Shown here in pieces: positions 25,004-33,813 of a stretch of 64,000 nt of DNA. The notes under the pieces are model-generated. The model was not told the origin of the DNA and searched no databases. It saw only the letters and a list, made by a program, of their open reading frames with translations. The position numbers and the translations under genes were made by a program. Within the stretch, counting starts at the first letter, position 1. Each line of letters begins with the position of its first letter. Source of the DNA: Caulobacter soli (lineage in GTDB: Bacteria; Pseudomonadota; Alphaproteobacteria; Caulobacterales; Caulobacteraceae); NCBI RefSeq assembly GCF_011045195.1, contig NZ_CP049199.1:3038001-3102000 (forward strand). The letters run 5' to 3'.

Positions 25004-25495
25004 TCAGGCGGAATACAGTTCGATCCGGGCGGCTGGCTGGCGGGCCCAGGCCTTGACCTCGGACGGCGAGGACAGCTTGCGGAAAGCGCCGCGGGCGTGG
25101 TCATCGCAGTAGGAGCCCCGGGCGGTCTTTTCTCGACCGCAGAAGCCGAAATCGTGGGAGTCGGGATTGCCGATCGGCCAGCGGCAGGAATGGGTTTCGA
25201 GGCCGAGGATGTTCGCGGTCGGCGCCATCTCCGCGATCTCGACCAGACGAAGCGCGGGGCGCGGGGTCGACACGGCGTCTCGGACGACACGGGCGCGGGG
25301 TTGGGCTCGGACGGCGGTGCGCACCGTGGCGCGCTGACGGGCGGGAATATCGCGGACGGTGATGCCCAGACGGTGCACCTTGCCGATCACCGCACTGCGG
25401 CTAACGCCGCCCAATTGGCGCGCCACCTGGCTAGCGCTCATGCCCTCAAGCCACAGCTTGCGAAGTGTGGCGGTGCGCTCTTCGTTCCAGTCCAT
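25004..25495 (-). CDS. GcrA-family cell-cycle regulator paralogue
   Basis: 163 residues. The N-terminal HTH is WLEGMSASQVARQLGG followed by VSRSAVIGKVHRLGI, the hallmark of GcrA. The C-terminal sigma-factor-binding module is HSCRWPIGNPDSHDFGFCGR, then GSYCDDHARGAF, with conserved cysteines and histidine. GcrA binds RNA polymerase sigma-70 and stimulates promoters holding CcrM-methylated GANTC sites. From memory of C. crescentus GcrA, this N-terminus (MDWNEERTATLRKLW) and the short linker differ, so I call it a paralogue rather than gcrA itself. ATG at 25495. No GANTC is seen just upstream. Confidence 0.88.
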   Translation of the reverse strand: MDWNEERTATLRKLWLEGMSASQVARQLGGVSRSAVIGKVHRLGITVRDIPARQRATVRTAVRAQPRARVVRDAVSTPRPALRLVEIAEMAPTANILGLETHSCRWPIGNPDSHDFGFCGREKTARGSYCDDHARGAFRKLSSPSEVKAWARQPAARIELYSA

Positions 25496-25675
25496 GATCT
25501 TGTTTTCCTACCCGCTCGCCGGAGCAGCCCCTCCGGCGCTTTCTGGGTACGTTTATGGTTAATTCTGGTCAATTTTTTATGTGCATACCCACGGTTTGTA
25601 ATCGGGCATTTTGCTTTTACATTCTGTGGGATAACGCGCGTTGTCGCAGGGCGCTCGCGGAAAGATGGCAAGACC

Positions 25676-25701
25676 TTGACCGGATAACGACGTTATATAT
25701 T
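25676..25701 (+). promoter_or_regulatory. Candidate promoter for the cytochrome c gene
   Basis: TTGACCG at 25676-25682 resembles the Caulobacter -35 (TTGACGS) and GTTATATA at 25692-25699 the -10 region. It stands out in an AT-rich 290-bp intergenic (25496-25787) that otherwise holds no gene. The spacing of 9 nt between motifs is at the short edge of the known range. Confidence 0.4.
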
Positions 25702-25787
25702 GGATGCGGAGCCCACAGTTGGGCCAGAAAATGAATGCGGCGCCGCGCCGCACAGCTTGCGGCATAATGTCAGTCGGGGATTAGTAA

Positions 25788-26288
25788 ATGCGTCAGTTTC
25801 ACCTCGCCGCCGCCGCGGTCTTCTGCGTTCTTTTGGCCGGTTGCTCCAAGCCCGGCGCGAGCGCCTCGGACAGCGGCTCCGCGAGTTCGGCGTCCACGGC
25901 GACGCCCACCGACGCCGAAAAGCAGGCCCTGCTCGCCGCCCTCCCCGCCCCCTACAACACCGGCGACCTGCTGAATGGTCAGAGCAAGTTCGCCCTCTGC
26001 CGTTCGTGCCACACCATCACTGAGGGCGGACCGAACATGACCGGCCCCAACCTCTATGGCGTGTTCGGGCGCAAGGCGGGCAGCAAGGCCGACTACAAGT
26101 ACTCGCCCGTCGTCGCCGCGGCCGGCTTCAACTGGGACGCCGAACATCTGGACAAGTGGCTGGATAATCCGCGTGGTTTCATGCCGGGCACCAAGATGAC
26201 TTTCGCGGGCCTGCATGATCCCAAGGATCGCGTCGATCTGATCGCCTATCTGAAGGTCGAGACCGGTTACAAGCCGCCCAAGGGCTGA
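25788..26288 (+). CDS. Class I cytochrome c, lipid-anchored
   Basis: 166 residues. The signal ends in a lipobox (VFCVLLAGC, Cys about 19), followed by a Ser/Ala/Thr linker and a cytochrome c domain: CRSCH haem site (LCRSCHTITEGGPNMTGPNLYG), GRKAGSKADYKYSPVV, and an axial Met in PGTKMTFAG. The layout is that of mitochondrial-type c (c550/cycM-like). It should shuttle electrons at the periplasmic membrane face, with the lipid anchor replacing a helix. It is followed by the NTF2-like pair at 26310 (21 nt gap), with which it may share a transcript. Confidence 0.9.
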   Translation: MRQFHLAAAAVFCVLLAGCSKPGASASDSGSASSASTATPTDAEKQALLAALPAPYNTGDLLNGQSKFALCRSCHTITEGGPNMTGPNLYGVFGRKAGSKADYKYSPVVAAAGFNWDAEHLDKWLDNPRGFMPGTKMTFAGLHDPKDRVDLIAYLKVETGYKPPKG

Positions 26289-26309
26289 GGCGGCTGGAGG
26301 GCTGGAGCC

Positions 26310-26678
26310 ATGGACGACGCGCACGCGCTGCTGACCAAGGTCTACGACGCCTACAACCGGCGCGACTTCGCCGCCTTCTCGGCCCTGCTGACGCCCGACA
26401 TCGACTGGCCCGATCTGATCGAGCACGGTCGCCTGATCGGGCGTGAAGCTGTGGGCGCGTATTGGGCTCGCAACGACAAATCGATCACGATCGACGTCGC
26501 CGTGGTGTCGATCACCGTCTTGCCCGACGGCCGGGTCGCCGCCGACGTCAACCAGATCGTCCGCAACCTGTCCGGCCAAGTCTGGTCGGACAGCTGCGTG
26601 CGCCATGTCTTCACCCTGCGCGACGGTCTGGTGGCCCGGCTCGACGTCGAGATCCCCGACGAGAGACCTCGGCGATGA
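26310..26678 (+). CDS. NTF2/SnoaL-like protein, first of tandem pair
   Basis: 122 residues in a single cone-fold (NTF2-like) domain: VYDAYNRRDFAAFSALLTPDIDWPD at the N-terminus, GREAVGAYWARND, then VSITVLPDGRVAADVNQIVRNLSG and HVFTLRDGLVARLDVEI. SnoaL-like proteins are small isomerases, hydrolases or ligand binders; the function here is unknown. Its stop TGA overlaps the next gene's ATG by 4 nt. The neighbour has the same architecture, suggesting tandem duplication. Confidence 0.85.
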   Translation: MDDAHALLTKVYDAYNRRDFAAFSALLTPDIDWPDLIEHGRLIGREAVGAYWARNDKSITIDVAVVSITVLPDGRVAADVNQIVRNLSGQVWSDSCVRHVFTLRDGLVARLDVEIPDERPRR

Positions 26679-27028
26679 GCGCCGCGACCGACGTGATCGT
26701 CCGCTACTACGATGCGTTGGCGCACCGCGACATCGAGGCGGTCATGACGTTGATGCATCCGGATGCAGAGTTCGGTGACTTCCTGGAGGGCGGCGACGTG
26801 ATCGGCTCGACCGCCGTCCGGGCGTTCTTCCAGTACATGTTCGACACCCTCGCCCCGGACTTCGACTTGCTGGCGATGACGGTCGAGCCCGACGGTCGGA
26901 TACGGGCCGACATGCAGGTGGCCACGCACGATCGCCAGGGCCACATCTGGTCCGACACGCGCAGCTACGCCCTCTATACCGTGGTCGACGGACTGATCCA
27001 CGGTATCGAGCTGCAGGCGGCCATCTAG
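26675..27028 (+). CDS. NTF2/SnoaL-like protein, second of tandem pair
   Basis: 117 residues, same cone fold as the upstream gene: VIVRYYDALAHRDIEAVMTLMHPDAEFGD, STAVRAFFQYMFDTLAPDFDLLAMTVEPDGRIRADMQV, YALYTVVDGLIHGIEL. The order of motifs (DFAAFS/DIEAVM, VEPDGRIRAD/VLPDGRVAAD, IWSDTRSYALYTVVDGLI/VWSDSCVRHVFTLRDGLV) follows its neighbour, indicating a duplication that has since diverged. The start overlaps the upstream stop by 4 nt. It converges with the E1-like gene ending at 27041. Function unknown. Confidence 0.85.
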   Translation: MSAATDVIVRYYDALAHRDIEAVMTLMHPDAEFGDFLEGGDVIGSTAVRAFFQYMFDTLAPDFDLLAMTVEPDGRIRADMQVATHDRQGHIWSDTRSYALYTVVDGLIHGIELQAAI

Positions 27029-27040
27029 GGCCGTAGGCCG

Positions 27041-29395
27041 TCACATCAGCAAGTCGGCGCAGGCGTCCAGGATCGCATCAGCGTCCAGTCGATACTTGGC
27101 GTAGAGGTCCGGCAGGTCACCGGACTGGCCGAATGTCTCCAGCCCCAGCGCCCGCAGCCGCATGCCGCGCACCGAACCCAACCACGACAAGGTCGAAGGA
27201 GCGCCGTCGATCAGCGTCACCAGCCCAGCGTCGCGCGACAGGGGCGCCAGCAGGGTCTCGATGGTCGAGACGCGCGCCACGCCGTCGGTCCAGCGCGACC
27301 GCCCCGCGGCGGTCCAATCACGGTGCAGAACATCGGCCGAGGTCACAGCCAGCAGGCCCGCGCCCGGTTCGTCCTCCAGCACCGCCTCGAACGCCGCCAA
27401 GGCTTCGGGAGCCAGGGCGCCGGCATAGACGATGGCCAACCGCGCGCCGGGCGTCGGCGGCCGCAGCCAGTAGGCGCCGTCGATCACGCCCCGTCGCCAG
27501 GCGTCGTCGGTCCGCTCGGGCTGGGTGATCACCCGGGTCGAGAGTCGCAGATAGGTCGACGCGCCCTGCTCGGCCTGGATCTGGCCGAAGGCGTGGGCCA
27601 TCAGCACCGCCGTCTCGTCGGCGAAGGCCGGTTCGTAGCTGTCCAGACCCGGCTGACTCATGCCGATCAGCGGCGAGCCGATCGATTGGTGCGCGCCGCC
27701 TTCGGGCGCCAGCGTCAGGCCGCTGGGCGTGGCGACCAGCAGGAAGCGGGCGTCCTGGTAGCAGGCGTAGTTCAGGGCATCGAGGCCGCGGGCGATGAAG
27801 GGGTCGTACAGGGTGCCGACCGGAAATAGACGCTCGCCGAACAACGGCGCGGTCAGACCCAGGGCCGCGAGGGCGATGAACAGGTTGTTCTCGGCGATGC
27901 CGAGTTCGACGTGCTGACCGGTCTCGGCCTTGGACCAGACCTGGGCCGACGGAATGCGTCGGCGCTTGAAGACGTCGTCATGGGCCCGGCGCTGGAACAC
28001 GCCGCGTCGATTGACGAAGCCGCCCAGGTTGGTCGAGACCGTCACGTCCGGCGAGGTGGTCACCACCCGGCCGGCGAACTCGTCATCGCGGCGGGCGATC
28101 TCGAACATCACCTTGCCGAACGCCGCCTGGGTCGACTGTTCGCCGCCGCCCAGGACCGGCGCCAGCAGCTCTTCGGCCGTGGGGATGGCGATGGCCGGGG
28201 CGAGGTGCTGACGCTCCACTTGGGCGGCGAACGGAGCTCGCGCCACCAGGCCCTTCAGAGCTGTGTGTTCGGCGGCGGACAGACCCGACAGCGCGTCCCA
28301 CTCCTCGCCCTCGACTACGCCCAGTCGCGAGCGCAGCTCGGCAATCTGGCTTTCGGTCATCAGACCGGCGTGGTTGTCCTTGTGGCCCTGGAACGGCAGC
28401 CGCAAGCCCTTGACGGTGTAGGCGATGAAAAACCGGGGCGCGTCGTCCTGGCTGGCCCGGTCGAAAGCCTCCAGGATGGTCTCCATGCAGTGGCCGCCCA
28501 GCTCGGTCATCAGTTCGCCGAGGTCGGCGTCCTTATAGCCCGCGATCAGCTTCAGGGCCTTGGCGTCGCCGGCCAGGTCCGTGTTGAGCCGCTCGCGCCA
28601 GGCCGCGCCGCCCTGGTAGCTGAGGGCCGCGTAGAGGTCGTTGGGCGCCGTCTCGATCCACGCCTTCAGCGCCTCGCCGCCCGGCTTGGCGAAGGCTTCC
28701 CGCTGGCGCTTGGACCATTTCAGCGTCTCGACCGTCCAGCCGGCGGCCTCGAAGATCTCGCCATAACGAGTGAACATCCGATCCTTGGTGGTCGCGTCCA
28801 GGCTCTGGCGATTGTAGTCGACGATCCACCAGGTGTTGCGGATGTCGTGCTTGCAGGCCTCGATCAGAGCTTCGTAGATGTTGCCCTCGTCCAGCTCGGC
28901 GTCGCCCAACAGCGAGATCATCCGGCCCATCCGCTCGGGCTTCACCGCGCCGCGCGCCGCCAGATAGTCCTGGGTCAGCGAGGCGAAGGCGGTCATCGCC
29001 ACGCCCAGGCCCACCGAGCCGGTCGAGAAGTCGACGTCGTCGGTGTCCTTGGTCCGCGAGGGATAGGATTGGGCCCCGCCCAGAGCGCGGAAAGCCTTCA
29101 GCTTCTCCAGGCTCTGGCGGCCGAACAGGTGCTGGATGGCGTGAAACACCGGGCTGGCGTGCGGCTTGACCGCCACGCGGTCCTGCGGCCGCAGCGCCTT
29201 CATGTAGAGCGCGGTCATCAGGGTGGTCATCGAGGCGCACGAGGCCTGGTGACCACCGACCTTTAGTCCATCGCGGCTTTCGCGCAGATGGTTGGCGTTA
29301 TGGATCGTCCACGACGCCAACCAGAGAATGCGTTCCTCGATGCGGCGCAGAAGCGCAAGCTCCTGCCGCTTCGCCGCCAGAATGGCTTCAGCCAT
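27041..29395 (-). CDS. Homodimeric E1 / transketolase-type thiamine-diphosphate enzyme
   Basis: 784 residues. ThDP motif GDAELDEGNIYEALIEACKHDIRN with YNRQSLDATT (about residues 175-207) follows the AceE-like homodimeric E1 pattern. The N-terminal SRDGLKVGGHQASCASMTTLMTALY and the middle VELGIAENNLFIALAALGL with GERLFPVGTLYDPFIARGLDAL complete the transketolase-like halves. It is about 100 residues shorter than E. coli AceE. It oxidatively decarboxylates a 2-oxo acid, but no dihydrolipoyl partner gene is adjacent. It lies 15 nt downstream of an RND permease gene on the same strand. The substrate (pyruvate, branched oxo acid or other) is open. Confidence 0.85.
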   Translation of the reverse strand: MAEAILAAKRQELALLRRIEERILWLASWTIHNANHLRESRDGLKVGGHQASCASMTTLMTALYMKALRPQDRVAVKPHASPVFHAIQHLFGRQSLEKLKAFRALGGAQSYPSRTKDTDDVDFSTGSVGLGVAMTAFASLTQDYLAARGAVKPERMGRMISLLGDAELDEGNIYEALIEACKHDIRNTWWIVDYNRQSLDATTKDRMFTRYGEIFEAAGWTVETLKWSKRQREAFAKPGGEALKAWIETAPNDLYAALSYQGGAAWRERLNTDLAGDAKALKLIAGYKDADLGELMTELGGHCMETILEAFDRASQDDAPRFFIAYTVKGLRLPFQGHKDNHAGLMTESQIAELRSRLGVVEGEEWDALSGLSAAEHTALKGLVARAPFAAQVERQHLAPAIAIPTAEELLAPVLGGGEQSTQAAFGKVMFEIARRDDEFAGRVVTTSPDVTVSTNLGGFVNRRGVFQRRAHDDVFKRRRIPSAQVWSKAETGQHVELGIAENNLFIALAALGLTAPLFGERLFPVGTLYDPFIARGLDALNYACYQDARFLLVATPSGLTLAPEGGAHQSIGSPLIGMSQPGLDSYEPAFADETAVLMAHAFGQIQAEQGASTYLRLSTRVITQPERTDDAWRRGVIDGAYWLRPPTPGARLAIVYAGALAPEALAAFEAVLEDEPGAGLLAVTSADVLHRDWTAAGRSRWTDGVARVSTIETLLAPLSRDAGLVTLIDGAPSTLSWLGSVRGMRLRALGLETFGQSGDLPDLYAKYRLDADAILDACADLLM

Positions 29396-29410
29396 GCTTC
29401 CTCACCCGGT

Positions 29411-32400
29411 TCAGACGGGTGAGGCATGCCCTTCCCCGCTCTTCTCGCGGGCTTCATAGTCCTCGATCTGCCGCGAAGTCCACTCCGGAGACTTCGTGAA
29501 GCGAGCCAGCAGGTTGTAAAACACCGGCACGACGAACAGAGTCAGCAGGGTGGCGAAGATCGCGCCGGTGAAGATCACCGCCCCGATCGTCTTGCGGCTG
29601 CCCGCGCCCGCGCCGGTCCACAGCATCAGGGGCAAGGCGCCCATGGCCGCGGCGATCGAGGTCATGATGATCGGACGCAGGCGCAGGGCGGCCGCCTCGA
29701 TCACGGCCTCACGGACCTTCAGCCCTTCGTCGCGCAGCTGGTTGGCGAACTCGACGATCAGGATGCCGTTCTTGGCGGCGATGCCGACCAGGATAATCAG
29801 GCCGATCTGGCTGTAGGTGTTGATGGTCGAACCAGCGATCAGCAGGCCGAACAGACCGCCCAGCGCCGCAAGGGGCACGGTCAGCATGATCACGGCTGGG
29901 TGGATCCAGCTCTCGAACTGCGCGGCCAGCACCAGAAACACCAGCAGCAGGGCCAGGCCAAAGGCCAGCCCGACGGCGCCGGACGCTTCCAGATAGTCCT
30001 TGGCCTGGCCGCCCCATTTGACGCTGACGCCGGGGGTCGGATGGGCGGCGGACTGATCCTGGAAGAACTTCACCGCGTCGGCGACCGTGTAGCCGGGGTT
30101 CAGCTGAGTGGTCAGGGTCACCGAGCGCAGGCGGTCGACGCGCGGACGGTCGGGAATGTCGCCGCGCAGTTGAGTGCTCACCACGGTCGACAGCGGCACC
30201 AGGACGCCGGAGGCCGTGCGCACCTGCAGACGGTTCAGATCGTCGACGCTGCGCCGTTGGTCCAGGTTGGTCTGCAGGATGACATCATATTCCTGGCCGG
30301 TCTTGATGTAGGTCGTGGCCTTGCGCGACCCGAACATCGTTTCGAGTGCCCGGCCGATCGACTGGGCTGAAATACCCAGGGTAGCGGCTTTGTCGCGATC
30401 GATCTGAACCGACAAGCGCGGCGAGGTCGGCTCATAGTCCAGACGCGGACGCGACAGGCCGGGATTATCCTGCGACGCGTCGAGGATCGGCTTCATCCAG
30501 TTGGCCAGTTGCACGTAGTCGTTGCCGACGGCGATCAGGTCGACATTGGTGCCGCCGCCGCCGCCACCGCCGCCGCCACGCTGGAAGGCGCCGCGCACCG
30601 AGGCCACCGCGCGGACGCTGGTGATCTTCGACAGGCTCTTGTTGAGTTCGGCGGCGACGTCGTCGGCCGACTTGTTCCGTTCGCCCCAGGGCTTGAGCGC
30701 GATAATGCCGTTGCCGGTGTTGTACTGGTTCTGGTTGAAGCGCGGCACGGCGATGATGGTGCGCTCGGCGACGCCGTCCTGGCGGTACTTGTCGAGAATC
30801 TTCTCGATCCGGTCGGCCACCTTGACGGTGGCGTCGAAGCCGCTGCCCTCGGGGCCATTGATCGCGATGTCCACGCGACCACGGTCTTCGGCCGGCACTA
30901 GCTCCTGCGGCAACACGGCGAACAGGCCGCCGGCGCACAGGGCCAGGACCAGCACGACAAGACCCGTGACGAGCGTGGCCGAGCTCTTGCCCAGCAACCC
31001 TTCCAGCGAATGGCGATAGCTGTTCTTCAGGGCCTCCATGGCGCGATCGACCCGGCTCGACAGCCAGTTGCTCTTGGCCGGCCGCAGCAGCTTGGACGCC
31101 ATCATCGGCGACAGGCTCAGCGCCAGCAGGGCCGAGAAGCCCACGGCGGCGGCGATGGCCACGGCCAGTTCGACGAACAGGCGGCCGATATAACCGGGCA
31201 GGAACATCAGCGGCGCGAACACCGAGATCAGCACGATCGTGGTGGCCACCACCGCGAAGAACACCTGGCGGGTGCCGCGCAGGGCCGCCACGGGCGCGGG
31301 CTCGCCCTCGTCCACCCGGCGCTGGATGTTCTCGACCACGACGATGGCGTCGTCGACGACGAGGCCGACGGCCAGCACCAGGGCCAGCAGCGTCAGCAGG
31401 TTCAGCGAGAAGCCCAGCGGCGCCAGGACGATGAAGGTCGACAGGATGCAGATCGGCGCGACGATCGATGGGATCAAGGCCGAGCGCCAGCTGCCCAGGA
31501 ACAGCAGATTGACCAGAGCCACCAGGACGATCGAGATCCCCATGGTGATCCAGACCTCGTGGATCGCCTCGGCCGTGAACACCGAGTTGTCGATGGCCAC
31601 GATCATCTTCGTGCCGGTCGGCAAGGTCTGGTTGATGGTCGCCACTTCCTTGGCGACCGCGTCGGAGATCGCGACGTCGTTGGCCTGGGACTGGCGGGTC
31701 AGGGCGATGCCGACTTGCTGGACGCCGTTGCCGCGGAAGAGCTTGCGACGGTCGTCGGCGCCTTCTTCCACGCGGGCCACATCACCCAGACGCACCACGA
31801 AGCTACTGGCGTCGGCGCCGCGCAAAGGCAGCTTCAGGAAGTCCTCGGGCTTGGAATAGGCCCGGCTGACGCGGATGGTGAAGTCCTTGGACGTGCTTTC
31901 CAGCGAACCGGCGGGCAACTCGACGTTCTGGGCGTTGAGAGCGTTTTCGACGTCGTCGACCGTCACGCCGCGCGCGGCCATGGCGTCGGCGTCCAGCCAG
32001 ATGCGCATGGCGTAGAGCGGCGCGCCGTACAGGTTCGCCTGGGCGACGCCGGGGATCGTCGACATCCGCTCGACCAGATAGCGGTCGGCGTAGTCGGCCA
32101 GCTCCAGCGTGCTGAGCGACGTCGAGGTCAGGTTCAGGACGATGATCGGCGAGCTGTCGGCGTTGGCCTTGGCGATCTGCGGCGGGTCGGCCTGATCGGG
32201 GAGGTTCGCCGCCACGCGACTGACCGCGTCGCGCACGTCGTTGGCGGCCGCGTCGAGATCGCGGTCCAGAGTGAAGGTGATGGTGATCTGCGAACGGCCG
32301 TCGCGCGAGCTGCTGTTGACCCGGTCGATGCCCTGGATGCCGGCGACCTGGCGCTCGATGATCTGGGTGATCCGCTCCTCGATGACCTCAGCCGAGGCGC

Positions 32401-32554
32401 CGGTATAGGCCGTCGAGATCGACACTACGGGCGGATCGACACTCGGCAGTTCGCGGATCGGCAGGCTTCTGAACGCGGCTAGACCGACCACGCAGAGGAT
32501 GATCGCGGCGACCGCGGCGAAGACCGGGCGGCGAACGGAAAGGTCGGAAAGCAT
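29411..32554 (-). CDS. RND-family efflux permease (HAE1 type)
   Basis: 1047 residues with the two-fold repeated topology of 12 transmembrane helices and two large periplasmic loops. The N-terminus is MLSDLSVRRPVFAAVAAIIL; the periplasmic porter signature is DRDLDAAANDVRDAVSRV. The transmembrane helix-4 proton-relay motif is VLAVGLVVDDAIVVVENI. An oligo-glycine stretch (GGGGGGG) lies in the porter domain. It expels hydrophobic compounds with a membrane fusion protein and outer-membrane channel. Its ATG shares a base with the upstream stop (TGATG), so translation is coupled. No TolC-type gene is nearby. Confidence 0.95.
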   Translation of the reverse strand: MLSDLSVRRPVFAAVAAIILCVVGLAAFRSLPIRELPSVDPPVVSISTAYTGASAEVIEERITQIIERQVAGIQGIDRVNSSSRDGRSQITITFTLDRDLDAAANDVRDAVSRVAANLPDQADPPQIAKANADSSPIIVLNLTSTSLSTLELADYADRYLVERMSTIPGVAQANLYGAPLYAMRIWLDADAMAARGVTVDDVENALNAQNVELPAGSLESTSKDFTIRVSRAYSKPEDFLKLPLRGADASSFVVRLGDVARVEEGADDRRKLFRGNGVQQVGIALTRQSQANDVAISDAVAKEVATINQTLPTGTKMIVAIDNSVFTAEAIHEVWITMGISIVLVALVNLLFLGSWRSALIPSIVAPICILSTFIVLAPLGFSLNLLTLLALVLAVGLVVDDAIVVVENIQRRVDEGEPAPVAALRGTRQVFFAVVATTIVLISVFAPLMFLPGYIGRLFVELAVAIAAAVGFSALLALSLSPMMASKLLRPAKSNWLSSRVDRAMEALKNSYRHSLEGLLGKSSATLVTGLVVLVLALCAGGLFAVLPQELVPAEDRGRVDIAINGPEGSGFDATVKVADRIEKILDKYRQDGVAERTIIAVPRFNQNQYNTGNGIIALKPWGERNKSADDVAAELNKSLSKITSVRAVASVRGAFQRGGGGGGGGGTNVDLIAVGNDYVQLANWMKPILDASQDNPGLSRPRLDYEPTSPRLSVQIDRDKAATLGISAQSIGRALETMFGSRKATTYIKTGQEYDVILQTNLDQRRSVDDLNRLQVRTASGVLVPLSTVVSTQLRGDIPDRPRVDRLRSVTLTTQLNPGYTVADAVKFFQDQSAAHPTPGVSVKWGGQAKDYLEASGAVGLAFGLALLLVFLVLAAQFESWIHPAVIMLTVPLAALGGLFGLLIAGSTINTYSQIGLIILVGIAAKNGILIVEFANQLRDEGLKVREAVIEAAALRLRPIIMTSIAAAMGALPLMLWTGAGAGSRKTIGAVIFTGAIFATLLTLFVVPVFYNLLARFTKSPEWTSRQIEDYEAREKSGEGHASPV

Positions 32555-33696
32555 CAGCCGGCCTTCTTCTGCTTGTGGCCGCCCGAGGCGCCCTTGTCAG
32601 CAGATTCAGCCTTGTCGCCCTTGCCGCCGCCCGGCTTGACCGGCGCGCCGTCCTGAACGCGGTTGAGCCCGTCGCCGACGATCTTGTCACCGGCTTTCAG
32701 GCCCGAAGTGATCTCGACGACGCCATCCACCGTCAGGCCCGTCTGAACCACGGTGCGCCGCGCGACTTGTCCCTTGGGGCCCTTGGCGATCAGAAACACC
32801 GAGGCCTGGTTGCCTTCGAACTGGATCGCCGCTTCCGGCACGGCCACGCCCTGGTGCTGGCCCTGGTCGATGCCGACCTTGATCAGCATGCCGGGCTTGA
32901 GACGACCATCGCCATTAGGGAATTCGGCCCGGGCCTTCAGCGCGCGGGTGGCCGGGTCGATGCGGGTGTCGAGTTGGGCGATGCGGCCTGTGAAGGTCTC
33001 GCCGGGCAAGGCGTCCGGCTTGGCGGTGATCGTCAGGCCTTCGCGCAGGATCGGCAGGTAGCGGTCTGGCACCGAGAAGTCGACGCGGATGAGCGAAACA
33101 TCGTCCAGGGTGACGATCGCCGTTCCGGGGCTGATCAGCGCGCCCGGGGCAATATCGGTAATGCCCACGCGGCCCGAGAACGGCGCGCGGATCACCTTGT
33201 CCAGCTTCTGGGCGCCGGCCGAGGCCAGGGCCGCGCGAGCGGTGTCGCGTGCGGCCAGGTACTGGTCAGCCGAAGCGCGGGGAGCAATGCCCTTGTCCGC
33301 CAGGGTCTTCCAGCGCTGGTATTCCCGATCGGCCTGGGCCAGCTGGGCCTGGGCCTGGGCGATGCCGGCGTCTTCCTGGTCGCCCTTCAGTTCGACCAGC
33401 ACCTGCCCCTTGGACACGGCTTGGCCGTCGCTGAAGTGCACGGCGGTGATCAGTTCGGCGGTGTTGGAGGTGATGGTCACCGACTGGCGGCCCTTGGCCA
33501 TGCCCAGCACCTCGACCCGGTCGGTGAAGGCGCGCGGCTGGACGACAACCTGCGACACAGCCGTGGCGCGACCACCGCCACCCGCACCGCCCTGCCCAGG
33601 AGCCTTGCCGCCAAAGGCCAGTTTCAGTCCGCCCGCCACCAGCATCAGCAGGACCGCGACGACCGCCGCGACGAGGAAGAAGTGTCTGCGGATCAC
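32554..33696 (-). CDS. RND efflux membrane fusion protein
   Basis: 380 residues from GTG 33696 (CGGAG upstream), which gives MIRRHFFLVAAVVAVLLMLV as an N-terminal membrane anchor; a TTG start at 33729 would add 11 residues. Then come beta-barrel and lipoyl halves (RQSVTITSNTAELITAVHFSDGQAVSKGQVLVEL), a coiled-coil hairpin (about 100-150), and APFSGRVGITDIAPGALISPG. It ends in a Lys/Gly/Ser-rich tail (GGGKGDKAESADKG). First gene of the transcript containing the RND permease. Periplasmic adaptor to an unlinked outer-membrane channel. Confidence 0.93.
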   Translation of the reverse strand: MIRRHFFLVAAVVAVLLMLVAGGLKLAFGGKAPGQGGAGGGGRATAVSQVVVQPRAFTDRVEVLGMAKGRQSVTITSNTAELITAVHFSDGQAVSKGQVLVELKGDQEDAGIAQAQAQLAQADREYQRWKTLADKGIAPRASADQYLAARDTARAALASAGAQKLDKVIRAPFSGRVGITDIAPGALISPGTAIVTLDDVSLIRVDFSVPDRYLPILREGLTITAKPDALPGETFTGRIAQLDTRIDPATRALKARAEFPNGDGRLKPGMLIKVGIDQGQHQGVAVPEAAIQFEGNQASVFLIAKGPKGQVARRTVVQTGLTVDGVVEITSGLKAGDKIVGDGLNRVQDGAPVKPGGGKGDKAESADKGASGGHKQKKAG

Positions 33697-33813
33697 GAAA
33701 GGCTCCGGGCGCCGAGAGGAGTCGGCCAAGCTAGCAGAAAGCGGCTCATTAGCCGCCAGCCCTAGCCTTCGTCCAGTGACACACGGATGACCGAATATTA
33801 CAGTCTTGAAATA

